The position numbers and the translations under genes are program-made. A model generated the notes under the pieces. That model was not told where the DNA came from. It saw only the letters and a program-made list of their open reading frames with translations, and did no database searches. A stretch of 27,155 nt of DNA from CAZLLE01 sp964560425 (GTDB taxonomy: Bacteria; Campylobacterota; Campylobacteria; Campylobacterales; QNZT01): contig CAZLLE010000051.1 in NCBI GenBank assembly GCA_964560425.1, forward strand, positions 1 through 27,155, read 5' to 3'. Shown here in pieces: positions 1-7,484 of the stretch (position 1 is its first letter; every line of letters begins with the position of its first letter).

Positions 1-138
1 AATCTTGATATCTTTTGCATCTATATCATCCATAGATGGAATATAATAGGCAAAATTTAACTCCTTTTTAACTGAAGAAGCATAATCAAATTGCACAATA
101 GAGATGATAATAAAAAAATAGAAAATAATTTTTCGCAT
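1..138 (-). CDS. Exported protein, N-terminal fragment (possible PhnD-like substrate-binding domain)
   Basis: Only the first 46 codons lie in the window; the gene runs off the left edge. The ATG at 138 has an AAAGG ribosome site about seven bases upstream. The product starts with a short basic end (MRK), a hydrophobic stretch at residues 4-15 and a likely cleavage region near residues 19-22, so it should be exported or membrane-anchored. The mature part begins LNFAYYIPS, which resembles the first strand of PhnD-type periplasmic binding proteins; these occur in Campylobacterota both as free proteins and as sensor domains of histidine kinases. That assignment is a weak inference from about 20 residues. 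The histidine-kinase remnant just upstream makes a sensor-kinase reading possible. Confidence 0.5.
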   Translation of the reverse strand, partial: MRKIIFYFFIIISIVQFDYASSVKKELNFAYYIPSMDDIDAKDIKI

Positions 139-188
139 ATACTAACCTTTGAAGTTTATATGTTTAAATCGTCTTTAATTAGAAAAAA

Positions 189-278
189 TCAAATTTCTAT
201 AATAAACTTTGCTCCAAGTTCACTATTTTCTACTCTTATAGTCCCTTGCATATTACTTTCAATGATAGTTTTTGTCAT
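189..278 (-). pseudogene. Remnant of a histidine kinase C-terminus
   Basis: Read on the minus strand, this 29-codon stretch gives MTKTIIESNMQGTIRVENS followed by LGAKFIIEI and a stop. This is the usual last segment of a HATPase_c domain: the helix after the G2 box (in full kinases, GLYMSKxIIExNMGG), then the two final strands with the N...GAxFxI pattern. The rest of the kinase is absent. An in-frame TAA directly precedes the ATG, and upstream lies the hairpin that ends the superoxide reductase gene. It therefore looks like a broken gene whose front was lost, rather than a working small gene. The fragment lies just upstream of the exported protein cut by the window edge. Confidence 0.5.
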
Positions 279-301
279 TTAAATTTTTATGAAAATAGTA
301 G

Positions 302-327
302 ATAGATAACCCAAGAGGGTTATCTAT
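302..327 (-). terminator. Hairpin downstream of the superoxide reductase gene
   Basis: Perfect 11-bp inverted repeat (ATAGATAACCC / GGGTTATCTAT) with a 4-base loop, starting about nine bases past the stop codon of the superoxide reductase gene. On the minus strand it is followed by a T-containing but not pure-T stretch, so it is a terminator-like hairpin of moderate quality. Confidence 0.6.
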
Positions 328-336
328 GAGAAAAGA

Positions 337-723
337 TTATTCTGCTACTGCTACAGTAACTGGTGTACTTTCCCAAACACCATGCTTTATACAATAAGCA
401 TGAGCTACAAGATTAAGCTTTTTACCCATTGGTACAATATTAAATGTAACTTCTGCATGCTCTTTGATATTTCCAAGAGTCCCCGGTACAAAATCGGCTC
501 TTGCTAATAGTGTTTCACCATTATAAAGTGCCATATTTGCAATATAGTGATCAAAATCATCTGGATGAGAATACTCATTTCCCATTTTTACAGTTACTGC
601 AAATTTTTCACCTTTTTTAGCATCAGACGCACAATGAATAAACGGTGAGTGTCTATCAATATAATCTTTTTTTGTTTCTCTCTCTACTGTGTCTATATCG
701 ACATACTTATTAATTTTTGGCAT
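337..723 (-). CDS. Class II superoxide reductase (neelaredoxin-like)
   Basis: 128 residues, the size of a one-domain superoxide reductase; the family reduces superoxide to hydrogen peroxide at a mononuclear Fe(His)4(Cys) site without making O2. The five expected ligands can be seen: H25 (in DRHSPFI), H53 and H59 (in HPDDFDHYI), C111 and H114 (in CIKHGVWES). There is no N-terminal rubredoxin-like desulforedoxin domain, hence class II, and no signal peptide, so it should be cytoplasmic. The usual E-K-H-x-P loop reads D-R-H-S-P: the Glu is Asp23 and the active-site Lys is Arg24. The start ATG has AAAAGGG seven bases upstream. It lies downstream of sdhE with its own probable promoter. Function is likely oxygen-stress protection in a microaerophile or anaerobe. 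Confidence 0.85.
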   Translation of the reverse strand: MPKINKYVDIDTVERETKKDYIDRHSPFIHCASDAKKGEKFAVTVKMGNEYSHPDDFDHYIANMALYNGETLLARADFVPGTLGNIKEHAEVTFNIVPMGKKLNLVAHAYCIKHGVWESTPVTVAVAE

Positions 724-752
724 GTTTTCCCTTTTATTTATAATTGAAACTT

Positions 753-758
753 ATTATA
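753..758 (-). promoter_or_regulatory. -10 box for the superoxide reductase gene
   Basis: On the minus strand the sequence GGTTATAATAAG contains a perfect TATAAT about 30 bases upstream of the ATG at 723, giving a leader of roughly 20-25 bases. No -35 box is evident, as is usual for Campylobacterota housekeeping promoters. Confidence 0.4.
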
Positions 759-773
759 ACCTATCAAATATTA

Positions 774-798
774 AATTAGGATAAAATATATCCTAATT
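774..798 (-). terminator. Hairpin between sdhE and the superoxide reductase gene
   Basis: Perfect 10-bp inverted repeat (AATTAGGATA / TATCCTAATT) with a 5-base loop, beginning seven bases after the sdhE stop. The stem is AT-rich and there is no strong T run, so it could end the sdh transcript, slow it, protect its 3' end, or act as an operator for the next gene. Confidence 0.45.
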
Positions 799-804
799 CA
801 ATTA

Positions 805-1683
805 TTATACAAATTTTACATCACTTACATGATGTTTAAGACCAAGTTTTGATCTCTCAATTCCAAGTGCAATACCAACCATTTGAGGAAGATGTAAAAT
901 AGGAATATCTACCTCTCTGCCCATCTCTTGAGAGATATGAGCTTGTTGTGTATCCATTCTCAAGTGACACAAAGGACAAGGGGTAACAATTGCTTCTGCA
1001 CCATTATCAATGGCATCTAATATAGCTGTACCAGATAATCTATTTGCTGTTTGAGGAGCTTGAAGCTCTACATGAAAACCACAACACTTATTTTTTGACT
1101 CATACTCCACATTTTTACCACCAAGAGCAACAATCAATCTATCAAGAGAGTTTGGTTTATAAGAACTTTCTCCACCATTAGATGAGTGATGAAGCTCACT
1201 AGGACGGATATTATGACAACCATAAAATGCACCAATCTGCATATCTGTAAGTGGTCTTTTTACTTTAGAAGCAATAGCATCAATACCAAGATCATCAATC
1301 AAAGCATAAAGAAAGTGTTTAACTTCACTTGTACCTTTATACTCTAAATTAACCTCAGCCAATTTACCATTAATCTGATCTTTTAGTTTTGGATCACTAT
1401 CTAATCTCTCTTTTGTCATAGCAGTATTAAGTTGGCAAGTATTACAAATTGTAACCATAGTCAAGCCTAGCTTTTCTGCATAACAGATATTTCTAGCATT
1501 AAGAGTAAGTGAAAGTTGATCATCAAAATCTTGAAGATGACTAGCCCCACAACATGAAGCCTCATCCAAAAGAACCAACTCAATATCCAGCTCTTTAGCA
1601 ATTGCCATTGTTGACATTAATAATTCAGGAGTACTCTCTCTTGCTGTACAACCAGTATAAAGTGCATATTTTAACTTACTCAT
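805..1683 (-). CDS. sdhE: Type-E succinate dehydrogenase/fumarate reductase, CCG-domain subunit (HdrB-like)
   Basis: 292 residues with two CCG domains like those of heterodisulfide reductase HdrB. Domain 1 has C12, C44-C45-G46 and C80xxC83; domain 2 has C156, C200-C201-G202 and C236xxC239, so the ligand sets are complete. In type-E enzymes, including the SdhE/MfrE subunits of Wolinella and Campylobacter, this subunit replaces the usual haem b membrane anchor and links the Fe-S subunit to the quinone pool. No transmembrane helix is evident, so it would be a peripheral membrane protein on the inner face. The ATG overlaps the sdhB stop (TAATG), showing translational coupling. It is the last gene of sdhA-sdhB-sdhE. 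The symbol here means the CCG subunit, not the FAD-insertion factor that shares the name. Confidence 0.88.
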   Translation of the reverse strand: MSKLKYALYTGCTARESTPELLMSTMAIAKELDIELVLLDEASCCGASHLQDFDDQLSLTLNARNICYAEKLGLTMVTICNTCQLNTAMTKERLDSDPKLKDQINGKLAEVNLEYKGTSEVKHFLYALIDDLGIDAIASKVKRPLTDMQIGAFYGCHNIRPSELHHSSNGGESSYKPNSLDRLIVALGGKNVEYESKNKCCGFHVELQAPQTANRLSGTAILDAIDNGAEAIVTPCPLCHLRMDTQQAHISQEMGREVDIPILHLPQMVGIALGIERSKLGLKHHVSDVKFV

Positions 1684-2669
1684 TATTTCCCCTTAAACTT
1701 TGCAGTTGATGCTGATTTTACAAGTGTTTTAATCTCATCAAGATTTTTTGATTGTGGCATATTCCAAGGCATAATAATTTTACCTTTTTTAAACATCTTA
1801 ATAGCAACAGGAACATGTTTTAATACACCAATATTTCCTTCACTATATCTTACCAATTCACCCTCATCAAGAAGACCATGTTTTTCAATGGATGGTTTAA
1901 ACCCTACTGCATGTCTCACTGCAACATTATCTTTTGCCATATCTTCTTCAAATGTTTGTAAATGTAACCTTGTAATTTTACCAATTGGATCTAACTCTTT
2001 TGGACAAGCTTCAGCACACTCAAAACATTTTACACAGTTCCAAATACCAGGACCTATCTCATTTATAGTTTCAAGTCTATCTCTTTTACCCTCATCTCTA
2101 ACATCAGCATTGAATCTATATGCAAGAGCCAAAGCAGAAGGTCCAATATATTCATCATTCACCTCAACAGCAGGACATGAGTAGTAGCAGTTACCACATT
2201 GAATACAGTAATCTGCTTCATCAATTTTTTCTGCATCTTCAGGAGATACAAGATTCTCCGCTTGTGGTACTTCATTTATATCAGCTACAAGATAAGGCTT
2301 TACAGAATCATATTTTTTCCAAAAAGTCCCCTTATCAATCACCATATCTTTAATAGCTCTTGATTTATCTTGAGGCTCAATAATCAACTCTTCACCAAAA
2401 AGATCAACCAAATCAGAGACTCTATCTTTACAAGCTAAAGTTGCTTTACCATTCACTTTTACAGCACAACTACCACAGATACCATGACGGCAACTTCTTC
2501 TATAGCTAAATGAACCATCATGTTCCCATTTGATACGATTTAAGATATCAAGTACAACCTCACCGGGCTTAACTTCTATCTCAAATTTATCATAGTATGG
2601 CAAATAGTCAGTCTCACTATTAAATCTAAATACACTAAAGAGTAGTTTCTTTTTATCTTCACTTACCAT
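1683..2669 (-). CDS. sdhB: Succinate dehydrogenase/fumarate reductase iron-sulfur subunit
   Basis: 328 residues. The N-terminal plant-ferredoxin domain carries the [2Fe-2S] ligands C60, C65, C68 (in CRHGICGSC) and C80. The C-terminal domain has C155/C158/C161/C165 (CIQCGNCYYSCP) and C212/C215/C218/C222 (CVKCFECAEACP), which in the family hold a [4Fe-4S] and a second cubane or [3Fe-4S] cluster. It passes electrons between the flavoprotein and the CCG subunit. The ~100-residue extension after the last cluster makes it longer than Escherichia coli SdhB/FrdB (about 240 residues), as expected for type-E relatives. An AGGAG site precedes the ATG at 2669, 11 bp from the sdhA stop. There is no export signal. 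Confidence 0.92.
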   Translation of the reverse strand: MVSEDKKKLLFSVFRFNSETDYLPYYDKFEIEVKPGEVVLDILNRIKWEHDGSFSYRRSCRHGICGSCAVKVNGKATLACKDRVSDLVDLFGEELIIEPQDKSRAIKDMVIDKGTFWKKYDSVKPYLVADINEVPQAENLVSPEDAEKIDEADYCIQCGNCYYSCPAVEVNDEYIGPSALALAYRFNADVRDEGKRDRLETINEIGPGIWNCVKCFECAEACPKELDPIGKITRLHLQTFEEDMAKDNVAVRHAVGFKPSIEKHGLLDEGELVRYSEGNIGVLKHVPVAIKMFKKGKIIMPWNMPQSKNLDEIKTLVKSASTAKFKGK

Positions 2670-2680
2670 TTTCTAAACTC

Positions 2681-4393
2681 CTAATATGTTCTAGCTTCTG
2701 GCTCAAATTTACCAAGAACCACATCACCGTATTCAAGAGAGATATCACCATTTTCATCCATATACGCATATGTATGTTTCAAAAAGTTCTCATCATCTCT
2801 GCTATCAAAATCATTTCTAAAGTGAGCCCCACGACTCTCTTTTCTAGCGATTGCTCCCTCTACAATAAAAGCAGAAAAATCCAACATATGTCCAAGTTCA
2901 ATTGCCTCTTGAAGATCAGTATTATAGATTTTACTCTTATCCTCAATACGAATATCTTTAAAACGCTCTCTAAAGGATTTAATCATCTCTCTCTCTTTAA
3001 GTAGAGACTCTTCTGTTCTAAAAACACCCGCATTTTTGGTCATAGAAGCTTGAAGCTCTTCTCTAAGAGTTGAAACTTTCTCTTTTCCATTATTTTGAGT
3101 AAGTCTCTTCATCTCTTCAAGCATTGGTTGAGCTACACTCTCATCAACCTCAATAAACTCTAATTTATCAATATCTTGAGCCATTGTCCTTCCAACATGT
3201 CGTCCAAAAAGAGGTGCTTCAAGAACAGAGTTTGCACCAAGTCTATTTGCTCCATGAACACTCACACATGCACACTCTCCAGCGGCATAAAAACCTTCTA
3301 CTAATTCTGTAGGAGATTTTCTCACTTGCCCTGCAACATTTACAGGAATACCGCCCATTGAGTAGTGAGCAGTTGCAGCAATTCGTACAGGCTCTTTTAC
3401 CATATCAAGCCCCAAGAAAGTAATAGCCAAATCTCTAAGCTCAGGAAGTTTTTCCATAATTTTCTCTTCACCAAGGTGAGTCAAATCTAAATATACAGAA
3501 TCTTTATCAGGACCAACACCACGCCCCTCTAATACCTCTTGAGTAATAGAACGACTTACAAGATCACGAGGACCAAGCTCCATTTTTGATGGTGCATATT
3601 TCTCCATAAATCTTTCACCCTCAGAGTTAATAAGTTTACCACCCTCGCCTCTTGCTGCTTCACTCATCAAAATACCTGTCCCTGCAAGTCCTGTTGGATG
3701 AAATTGTACAAACTCCATATCTTCAAGAGGAAGTCCATGACGAGCTACAATAGAGAGTGCATCTCCCGTATTAGCATGTGCATTTGAGTTTACTTGAAAA
3801 GCTCTTCCATATCCACCAGTAGCGAACATAACTGTTTTGGCATTAAAAATAGCAGGTTCACTACTCTTAATATCATAAGCAGTAACACCACATACAACAC
3901 CATCTTTATAGATGATATCAGATACATACCATTCATCTAAAAAATCAACACCAAGTCTATTAGTCTGTTCAAACATTGTTTGAAGCAGAGTTAAACCTGT
4001 TCTATCTTTTGCATAACATGCTCTTGGGTGAGATTGACCACCAAATGGTCTTTGGGCAATTGTACCATCTTCATTTCTACTAAAAACAGCCCCCATATTC
4101 TCCATCCATCGTACAAGTTCAGGAGCAGTTTTACACATAAATTCAACAGCATCTTGATCTGCCAAATAATCACTCCCCTTCACTGTATCAAACTCATGTA
4201 ACTCTACGCTATCTTCTTTTGCAAATGCTGCATTAATCCCGCCTTGGGCAGCTCCTGAATGGCTTCTTAGAGGATGAAGTTTTGTTAAAACTATCACACT
4301 CTTACCAGCATTTTTCAGCTCTCTAGCAGCGGCAAGACCCGCAAGTCCAGCCCCTACAATGACAGCATCATATTGGTGAATTGGTATGCTCAT
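2681..4393 (-). CDS. sdhA: Succinate dehydrogenase/fumarate reductase flavoprotein subunit
   Basis: 570 residues, normal for SdhA/FrdA. Visible features are the FAD-binding GAGLAG at 14-19, the HSGAAQGG segment at 45-52 whose His45 is the expected covalent FAD attachment residue, the HPTGL motif with His232, the RDLVSR segment with catalytic Arg281, TAHYSMGG with His343, and the late FAD-contact region AAGECACVSVHGANRLG at 370-386. It interconverts succinate and fumarate. The protein opens directly with the Rossmann strand and has no twin-arginine signal, unlike the periplasmic MfrA of Wolinella and Campylobacter, so this enzyme should face the cytoplasm. In this group a cytoplasmic enzyme could serve the oxidative or reductive TCA cycle; sequence does not tell direction. 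AAAGGA lies upstream of the ATG. Confidence 0.92.
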   Translation of the reverse strand: MSIPIHQYDAVIVGAGLAGLAAARELKNAGKSVIVLTKLHPLRSHSGAAQGGINAAFAKEDSVELHEFDTVKGSDYLADQDAVEFMCKTAPELVRWMENMGAVFSRNEDGTIAQRPFGGQSHPRACYAKDRTGLTLLQTMFEQTNRLGVDFLDEWYVSDIIYKDGVVCGVTAYDIKSSEPAIFNAKTVMFATGGYGRAFQVNSNAHANTGDALSIVARHGLPLEDMEFVQFHPTGLAGTGILMSEAARGEGGKLINSEGERFMEKYAPSKMELGPRDLVSRSITQEVLEGRGVGPDKDSVYLDLTHLGEEKIMEKLPELRDLAITFLGLDMVKEPVRIAATAHYSMGGIPVNVAGQVRKSPTELVEGFYAAGECACVSVHGANRLGANSVLEAPLFGRHVGRTMAQDIDKLEFIEVDESVAQPMLEEMKRLTQNNGKEKVSTLREELQASMTKNAGVFRTEESLLKEREMIKSFRERFKDIRIEDKSKIYNTDLQEAIELGHMLDFSAFIVEGAIARKESRGAHFRNDFDSRDDENFLKHTYAYMDENGDISLEYGDVVLGKFEPEARTY

Positions 4394-4428
4394 GAAAATT
4401 GTCCTTTAAAATAGTATAATTCGTTTAT

Positions 4429-4434
4429 ATTATA
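4429..4434 (-). promoter_or_regulatory. -10 box for the sdhABE operon
   Basis: TATAAT on the minus strand about 35 bases upstream of the sdhA ATG, giving a leader of about 29 bases. It is followed by a second A/T-rich TATACT-like hexamer that could be an alternative. The 140-bp gap between the fusion gene and sdhA supports a separate promoter here. Confidence 0.35.
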
Positions 4435-4491
4435 TTCAATAAGTTATTAAAAGCCATACAAAAAGTAACACTTTTTTTTAAGAGATTAGTA

Positions 4492-4527
4492 AAGATTGTC
4501 ACAATTGCTTATATTTGTAACAATCTT
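4492..4527 (-). repeat. 12-bp inverted repeat between the SdhB-SdhE-like gene and sdhA
   Basis: Arms AAGATTGTCACA (4492-4503) and TGTAACAATCTT (4516-4527) pair over 12 bp with one mismatch around a 12-base loop. It starts six bases past the stop of the fusion-like gene and lies upstream of the sdhA promoter, so it may be a weak terminator of the first or an operator of the second. No T run follows on the minus strand. Confidence 0.45.
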
Positions 4528-4533
4528 AATTAT

Positions 4534-5757
4534 TTATATGAAGGTTGGTTTAATTTTATGAGAAGAAAAACCCAATACATCAGGGTTAGCAAAATCTAGA
4601 GCTAAACAGACAATTTGAGCAAGAGACAAAACAGGAATTTTGATATCTCTACCTGTATTTTCTTGATTATTTTTCACATTTTGATCCATCATAAAATGAG
4701 AAAGCTGAGAATCTACAACCAAAATTTCCGCTCCACAATCATGAGCATCCAACATAATATTTCCAGCTTTTTTATAAGCTATTTGTGGTGCTACTTCAAC
4801 TAAATCAGAACCATCAGCACGATCACTACTATTAAAATCAACAATTTTAGCACCAATAGTTGTCAAAATAGATTCGGCACTATCTTGAACAACTTGATAA
4901 TTTTTACATGAAAAGTTTCCAGAGTAGAATGCAACACTAAAATTAGTAAAAGGCTTTTTGAGTTCATCCTCTATTTTATCTAACCCAATTTTTTTTAAAA
5001 TGAGTTCAAGAGATGAATCACTATCATCTCTAATACCAAAATGAGCAGCCAAAACAGTATGAGCAGCTTCATAATAGTCAATTTCAGTTTTATTCAATTT
5101 CTTATTTACAAAATTTTTCATCCATGAGAGTGGCTCATCTTCCTCTTTTATCAAGCTCAATGAATCACGCAAAAGAGTAATAGTTTTGTAATTATGATCA
5201 TATGGATATATATTACACTCTCTCTCATAGAGTCCAATACCATTTTTATCATTAATTATCTTTAAAATAGCATCTTTTTTCTCAGGATATTTACCAATTA
5301 AATAATCGGCATATATAAATAGTGAATCCCCAAAATAGTCTTGGTTATATTTGAGCATTTCAGATGCATAATATTCACGAATCAAGCTTTTATAATAGAT
5401 AAAATCATCCTCATCACCAAACTCTTCCAAAATAGAGTGTTTTGCAATAAAATCACCACTATCAATTTTAAGATGCATATTTGCTCTAAAAGTTGAAATT
5501 GGTTCAATTTTTATATCTGTACCAAACTCTTCAACCAACTCTCCAATCAAAATATTTTTACTTAATGATTTACCATTGATTTGAACAAAAATATCATCTT
5601 TTTCATACTCAAAAAATTGTTCTCTATTTGAAATAATCTCAAGAAGGTTCATAACACTTTTTTCATCATCTATCTTAATCAAATGATTTTTGTAATAGGC
5701 TAAATAATCGGTAGTGGCATTAAAAAAAAACACCTCTGTATCTAATATAACTTTCAT
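4534..5757 (-). CDS. Cysteine-depleted SdhB-SdhE fusion-like protein (possibly DUF5644-type)
   Basis: 407 residues with only four cysteines (181, 284, 341, 384), none in a CxxC. Residues 7-200 align with SdhB encoded next door: VFFFNATTDYLAYY against VFRFNSETDYLPYY, then INGK, LVEEFG, IEP and the segment 119-133. The [2Fe-2S] loop is about eight residues shorter, and SdhB C155, C158, C161 and C165 correspond to Y122, L125, E128 and S132. Residues 250-407 align with the second CCG domain of SdhE: CCG is replaced by A314-D315-G316 and CPLCH by SQLSH (350-354). The fold appears kept while the Fe-S sites are gone. An intact frame, a good AGAGGGGA ribosome site and its own -10 box argue for a used gene. 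I recall a similar family called DUF5644, unverified. Role unknown: assembly factor, decoy subunit or regulator. Confidence 0.8.
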   Translation of the reverse strand: MKVILDTEVFFFNATTDYLAYYKNHLIKIDDEKSVMNLLEIISNREQFFEYEKDDIFVQINGKSLSKNILIGELVEEFGTDIKIEPISTFRANMHLKIDSGDFIAKHSILEEFGDEDDFIYYKSLIREYYASEMLKYNQDYFGDSLFIYADYLIGKYPEKKDAILKIINDKNGIGLYERECNIYPYDHNYKTITLLRDSLSLIKEEDEPLSWMKNFVNKKLNKTEIDYYEAAHTVLAAHFGIRDDSDSSLELILKKIGLDKIEDELKKPFTNFSVAFYSGNFSCKNYQVVQDSAESILTTIGAKIVDFNSSDRADGSDLVEVAPQIAYKKAGNIMLDAHDCGAEILVVDSQLSHFMMDQNVKNNQENTGRDIKIPVLSLAQIVCLALDFANPDVLGFSSHKIKPTFI

Positions 5758-5780
5758 AAAATCCCCTCTCTAAATTTTTT

Positions 5781-5786
5781 ATTATA
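5781..5786 (-). promoter_or_regulatory. -10 box for the SdhB-SdhE-like gene
   Basis: GATATAATAA on the minus strand contains TATAAT 24 bases upstream of the ATG at 5757, giving a leader of about 18 bases with AGAGGGGA as ribosome site. It overlaps the end of the DUF309 gene region, so the gene could be transcribed from here or by read-through. Confidence 0.45.
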
Positions 5787-5787
5787 T

Positions 5788-6099
5788 CTAATTTAATCTC
5801 TCATTCTTTAATTTTTTAAGTAATTTATCTGCTTTATAGAATAGTTCATAATTTTCAATACCTTCGACCATTATTGGCAAATATTTCTCATATGTAGCCC
5901 AAAGCTGAAAAGCACCTTTCATTTTATCTCTTTTGACAAGTTCAAACGCTGTTGCACCGTTGATAAAGCCTTTACAGAGATTTTTTAGAGGGTGATCACT
6001 CTTCCTAATCTCTCTCCAATACTCTTCCATAATCTCATGAGCTTCAACAAAGCGATCATTCTCAATATCATCAATAAATAGTTCCAAATGTTTTTTCAT
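5788..6099 (-). CDS. DUF309-family protein
   Basis: 103 residues starting at the ATG at 6099, chosen because AGGAG sits eight bases upstream; an ATG 39 bases earlier would add an unlikely MILLCLYLCRRRI end. The family pattern is present: FVEAHEIMEEYWREI near residues 18-32, the LKNLCKGFINGATAFELVKR core near 38-57, and a later KGAFQLWATYEKYL segment. DUF309 proteins are small all-helical proteins of unknown role found widely in bacteria and plastids. It is the first gene of the minus-strand block and is divergent from the malic enzyme, sharing a 105-bp control region. No cofactor motif or export signal is seen. Confidence 0.8.
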   Translation of the reverse strand: MKKHLELFIDDIENDRFVEAHEIMEEYWREIRKSDHPLKNLCKGFINGATAFELVKRDKMKGAFQLWATYEKYLPIMVEGIENYELFYKADKLLKKLKNERLN

Positions 6100-6167
6100 T
6101 ATTCTTCTCCTGCATAAGTACAAACATAATAATATCAAAACAAAAGTAGTTCTATTAAATATTTAGA

Positions 6168-6191
6168 TAGAATCCACCAAAATTTTTTGGT
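6168..6191 (+). promoter_or_regulatory. maeB promoter and palindrome
   Basis: A TAGAAT hexamer (6168-6173) is a candidate -10 box 31 bases before the maeB ATG. It is followed at 6176-6191 by the palindrome ACCAAAA-TT-TTTTGGT (7-bp arms), which lies between the -10 and the AAAGG ribosome site and so could be an operator or an early leader hairpin. Confidence 0.35.
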
Positions 6192-6204
6192 AGAAAGGTA
6201 AAAA

Positions 6205-7464
6205 ATGTCTAAAAATGAAAAAGATGCAGCACTAAAGTATCATGAAGGTGGAAAAATAGCTACTGCTATTACAAAACCATGCGAAACACAAGAGGAGCTC
6301 TCACTTGCATATACTCCAGGAGTTGCCATTCCATGTAAAGAGATCGAAAAAGATAAAAGTTTAGCTTATAAATATACAAATAAAGGAAATTTAGTAGCTG
6401 TAATTAGTGATGGAACAGCAGTTTTAGGTCTTGGTGATATTGGAGGATTAGCAGGAAAACCCGTGATGGAGGGAAAAGCTGTTTTATTTAAAAAATTTGC
6501 AAATGTTGATGCTGTTGATATTGAACTAAACATCACAGATCCAGATCAAATTGTAGATGTATGTGCTGCAATTGCAGATAGTTTTGGAGGTATAAATCTT
6601 GAAGATATCTCAGCTCCTAGATGTTTTGAGATTGAGAAAAAGCTACAAGAGAGAGTAGATATTCCTGTAATGCATGATGATCAACATGGCACAGCTATTA
6701 TCACAGCTGCTGGTCTTCTTAATGTCCTTGAGCTTACAAACAAAAAGATAGAAGATGTAAAAATTGTAGTAATTGGAGCAGGAGCAGCAGGAACAGCATG
6801 TGCTAAAATGTATAGAAACTTAGGTGCAAAAAATATTGTTATGGTAGATAGTAAAGGTGTTATAAATAGAAGAAGAGAAGATCTAAACTCTCATAAACAA
6901 GAGTTTGCAATAGATACAGAAGACAACACTCTAAGTGATGCTATGAATGGTGCTGATATGATGCTAGGACTAAGTGGTCCCAAAATAGTATCCAAAGATA
7001 TGGTAGCTTCAATGGCTCCAAATCCTATTATATTTGCATGTTCAAACCCTACTCCAGAGATATTACCAGAAGAGGTAGCAGAGGTAAGAGATGATGTTAT
7101 TATGGGAACAGGAAGAAGTGATTATCCAAACCAAGTAAACAATGTTTTGGGATTCCCTTTTATCTTTAGAGGGGCATTAGATGTAAGAGCTTCAAAAATT
7201 ACAGAAAATATGAAAATGGCAGCAGCTTATGCCTTGGCAAAATTGGCAAAAGAACCAATTCCATATTATGTAAAAGCTGCATATAATGACCAAAGTTTAG
7301 AGTATGGAAAATATCACATAATCCCAAAACCTTTCAATAGAGAAGTATGTATTTGGGTATCATCCGCCGTAGCTCAAGCAGCAATTGATGATGGTGTCGC
7401 AAGAATTGAAGATTTTGATATCACAGAGTACCAAAAACATATTAGAGAAGAGGTTTATCCTTAA
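6205..7464 (+). CDS. maeB: Malic enzyme (malate dehydrogenase, oxaloacetate-decarboxylating)
   Basis: 419 residues, the length of short bacterial malic enzymes without the phosphotransacetylase-like C-terminal domain of E. coli MaeB. The substrate side shows SLAYTPGVAIPC (33-44, with the likely catalytic Tyr36), the SDGTAVLGLGDIGGLAG segment at 68-84, MEGKAVLFKKF with Lys91, the metal-binding ED at 133-134 and the HDDQHGTA segment near 157-163 with Asp158. The nucleotide-binding Rossmann motif is GAGAAG at 191-196. It oxidatively decarboxylates malate to pyruvate and CO2 in the cytoplasm, or the reverse. Whether NAD or NADP is used cannot be read safely. AAAGG lies seven bases upstream of the ATG. 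It is a single gene, divergent from the DUF309/SDH block; closeness to SdhABE suggests C4-acid metabolism. Confidence 0.92.
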   Translation: MSKNEKDAALKYHEGGKIATAITKPCETQEELSLAYTPGVAIPCKEIEKDKSLAYKYTNKGNLVAVISDGTAVLGLGDIGGLAGKPVMEGKAVLFKKFANVDAVDIELNITDPDQIVDVCAAIADSFGGINLEDISAPRCFEIEKKLQERVDIPVMHDDQHGTAIITAAGLLNVLELTNKKIEDVKIVVIGAGAAGTACAKMYRNLGAKNIVMVDSKGVINRRREDLNSHKQEFAIDTEDNTLSDAMNGADMMLGLSGPKIVSKDMVASMAPNPIIFACSNPTPEILPEEVAEVRDDVIMGTGRSDYPNQVNNVLGFPFIFRGALDVRASKITENMKMAAAYALAKLAKEPIPYYVKAAYNDQSLEYGKYHIIPKPFNREVCIWVSSAVAQAAIDDGVARIEDFDITEYQKHIREEVYP

Positions 7465-7484
7465 TCAATAACTAATCTATTCTC

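Noticed and set aside
91..282. Plus-strand 63-codon frame
   Set aside because: It runs antisense to the start of the exported protein gene and the kinase remnant, has no ribosome site and a low-complexity product.
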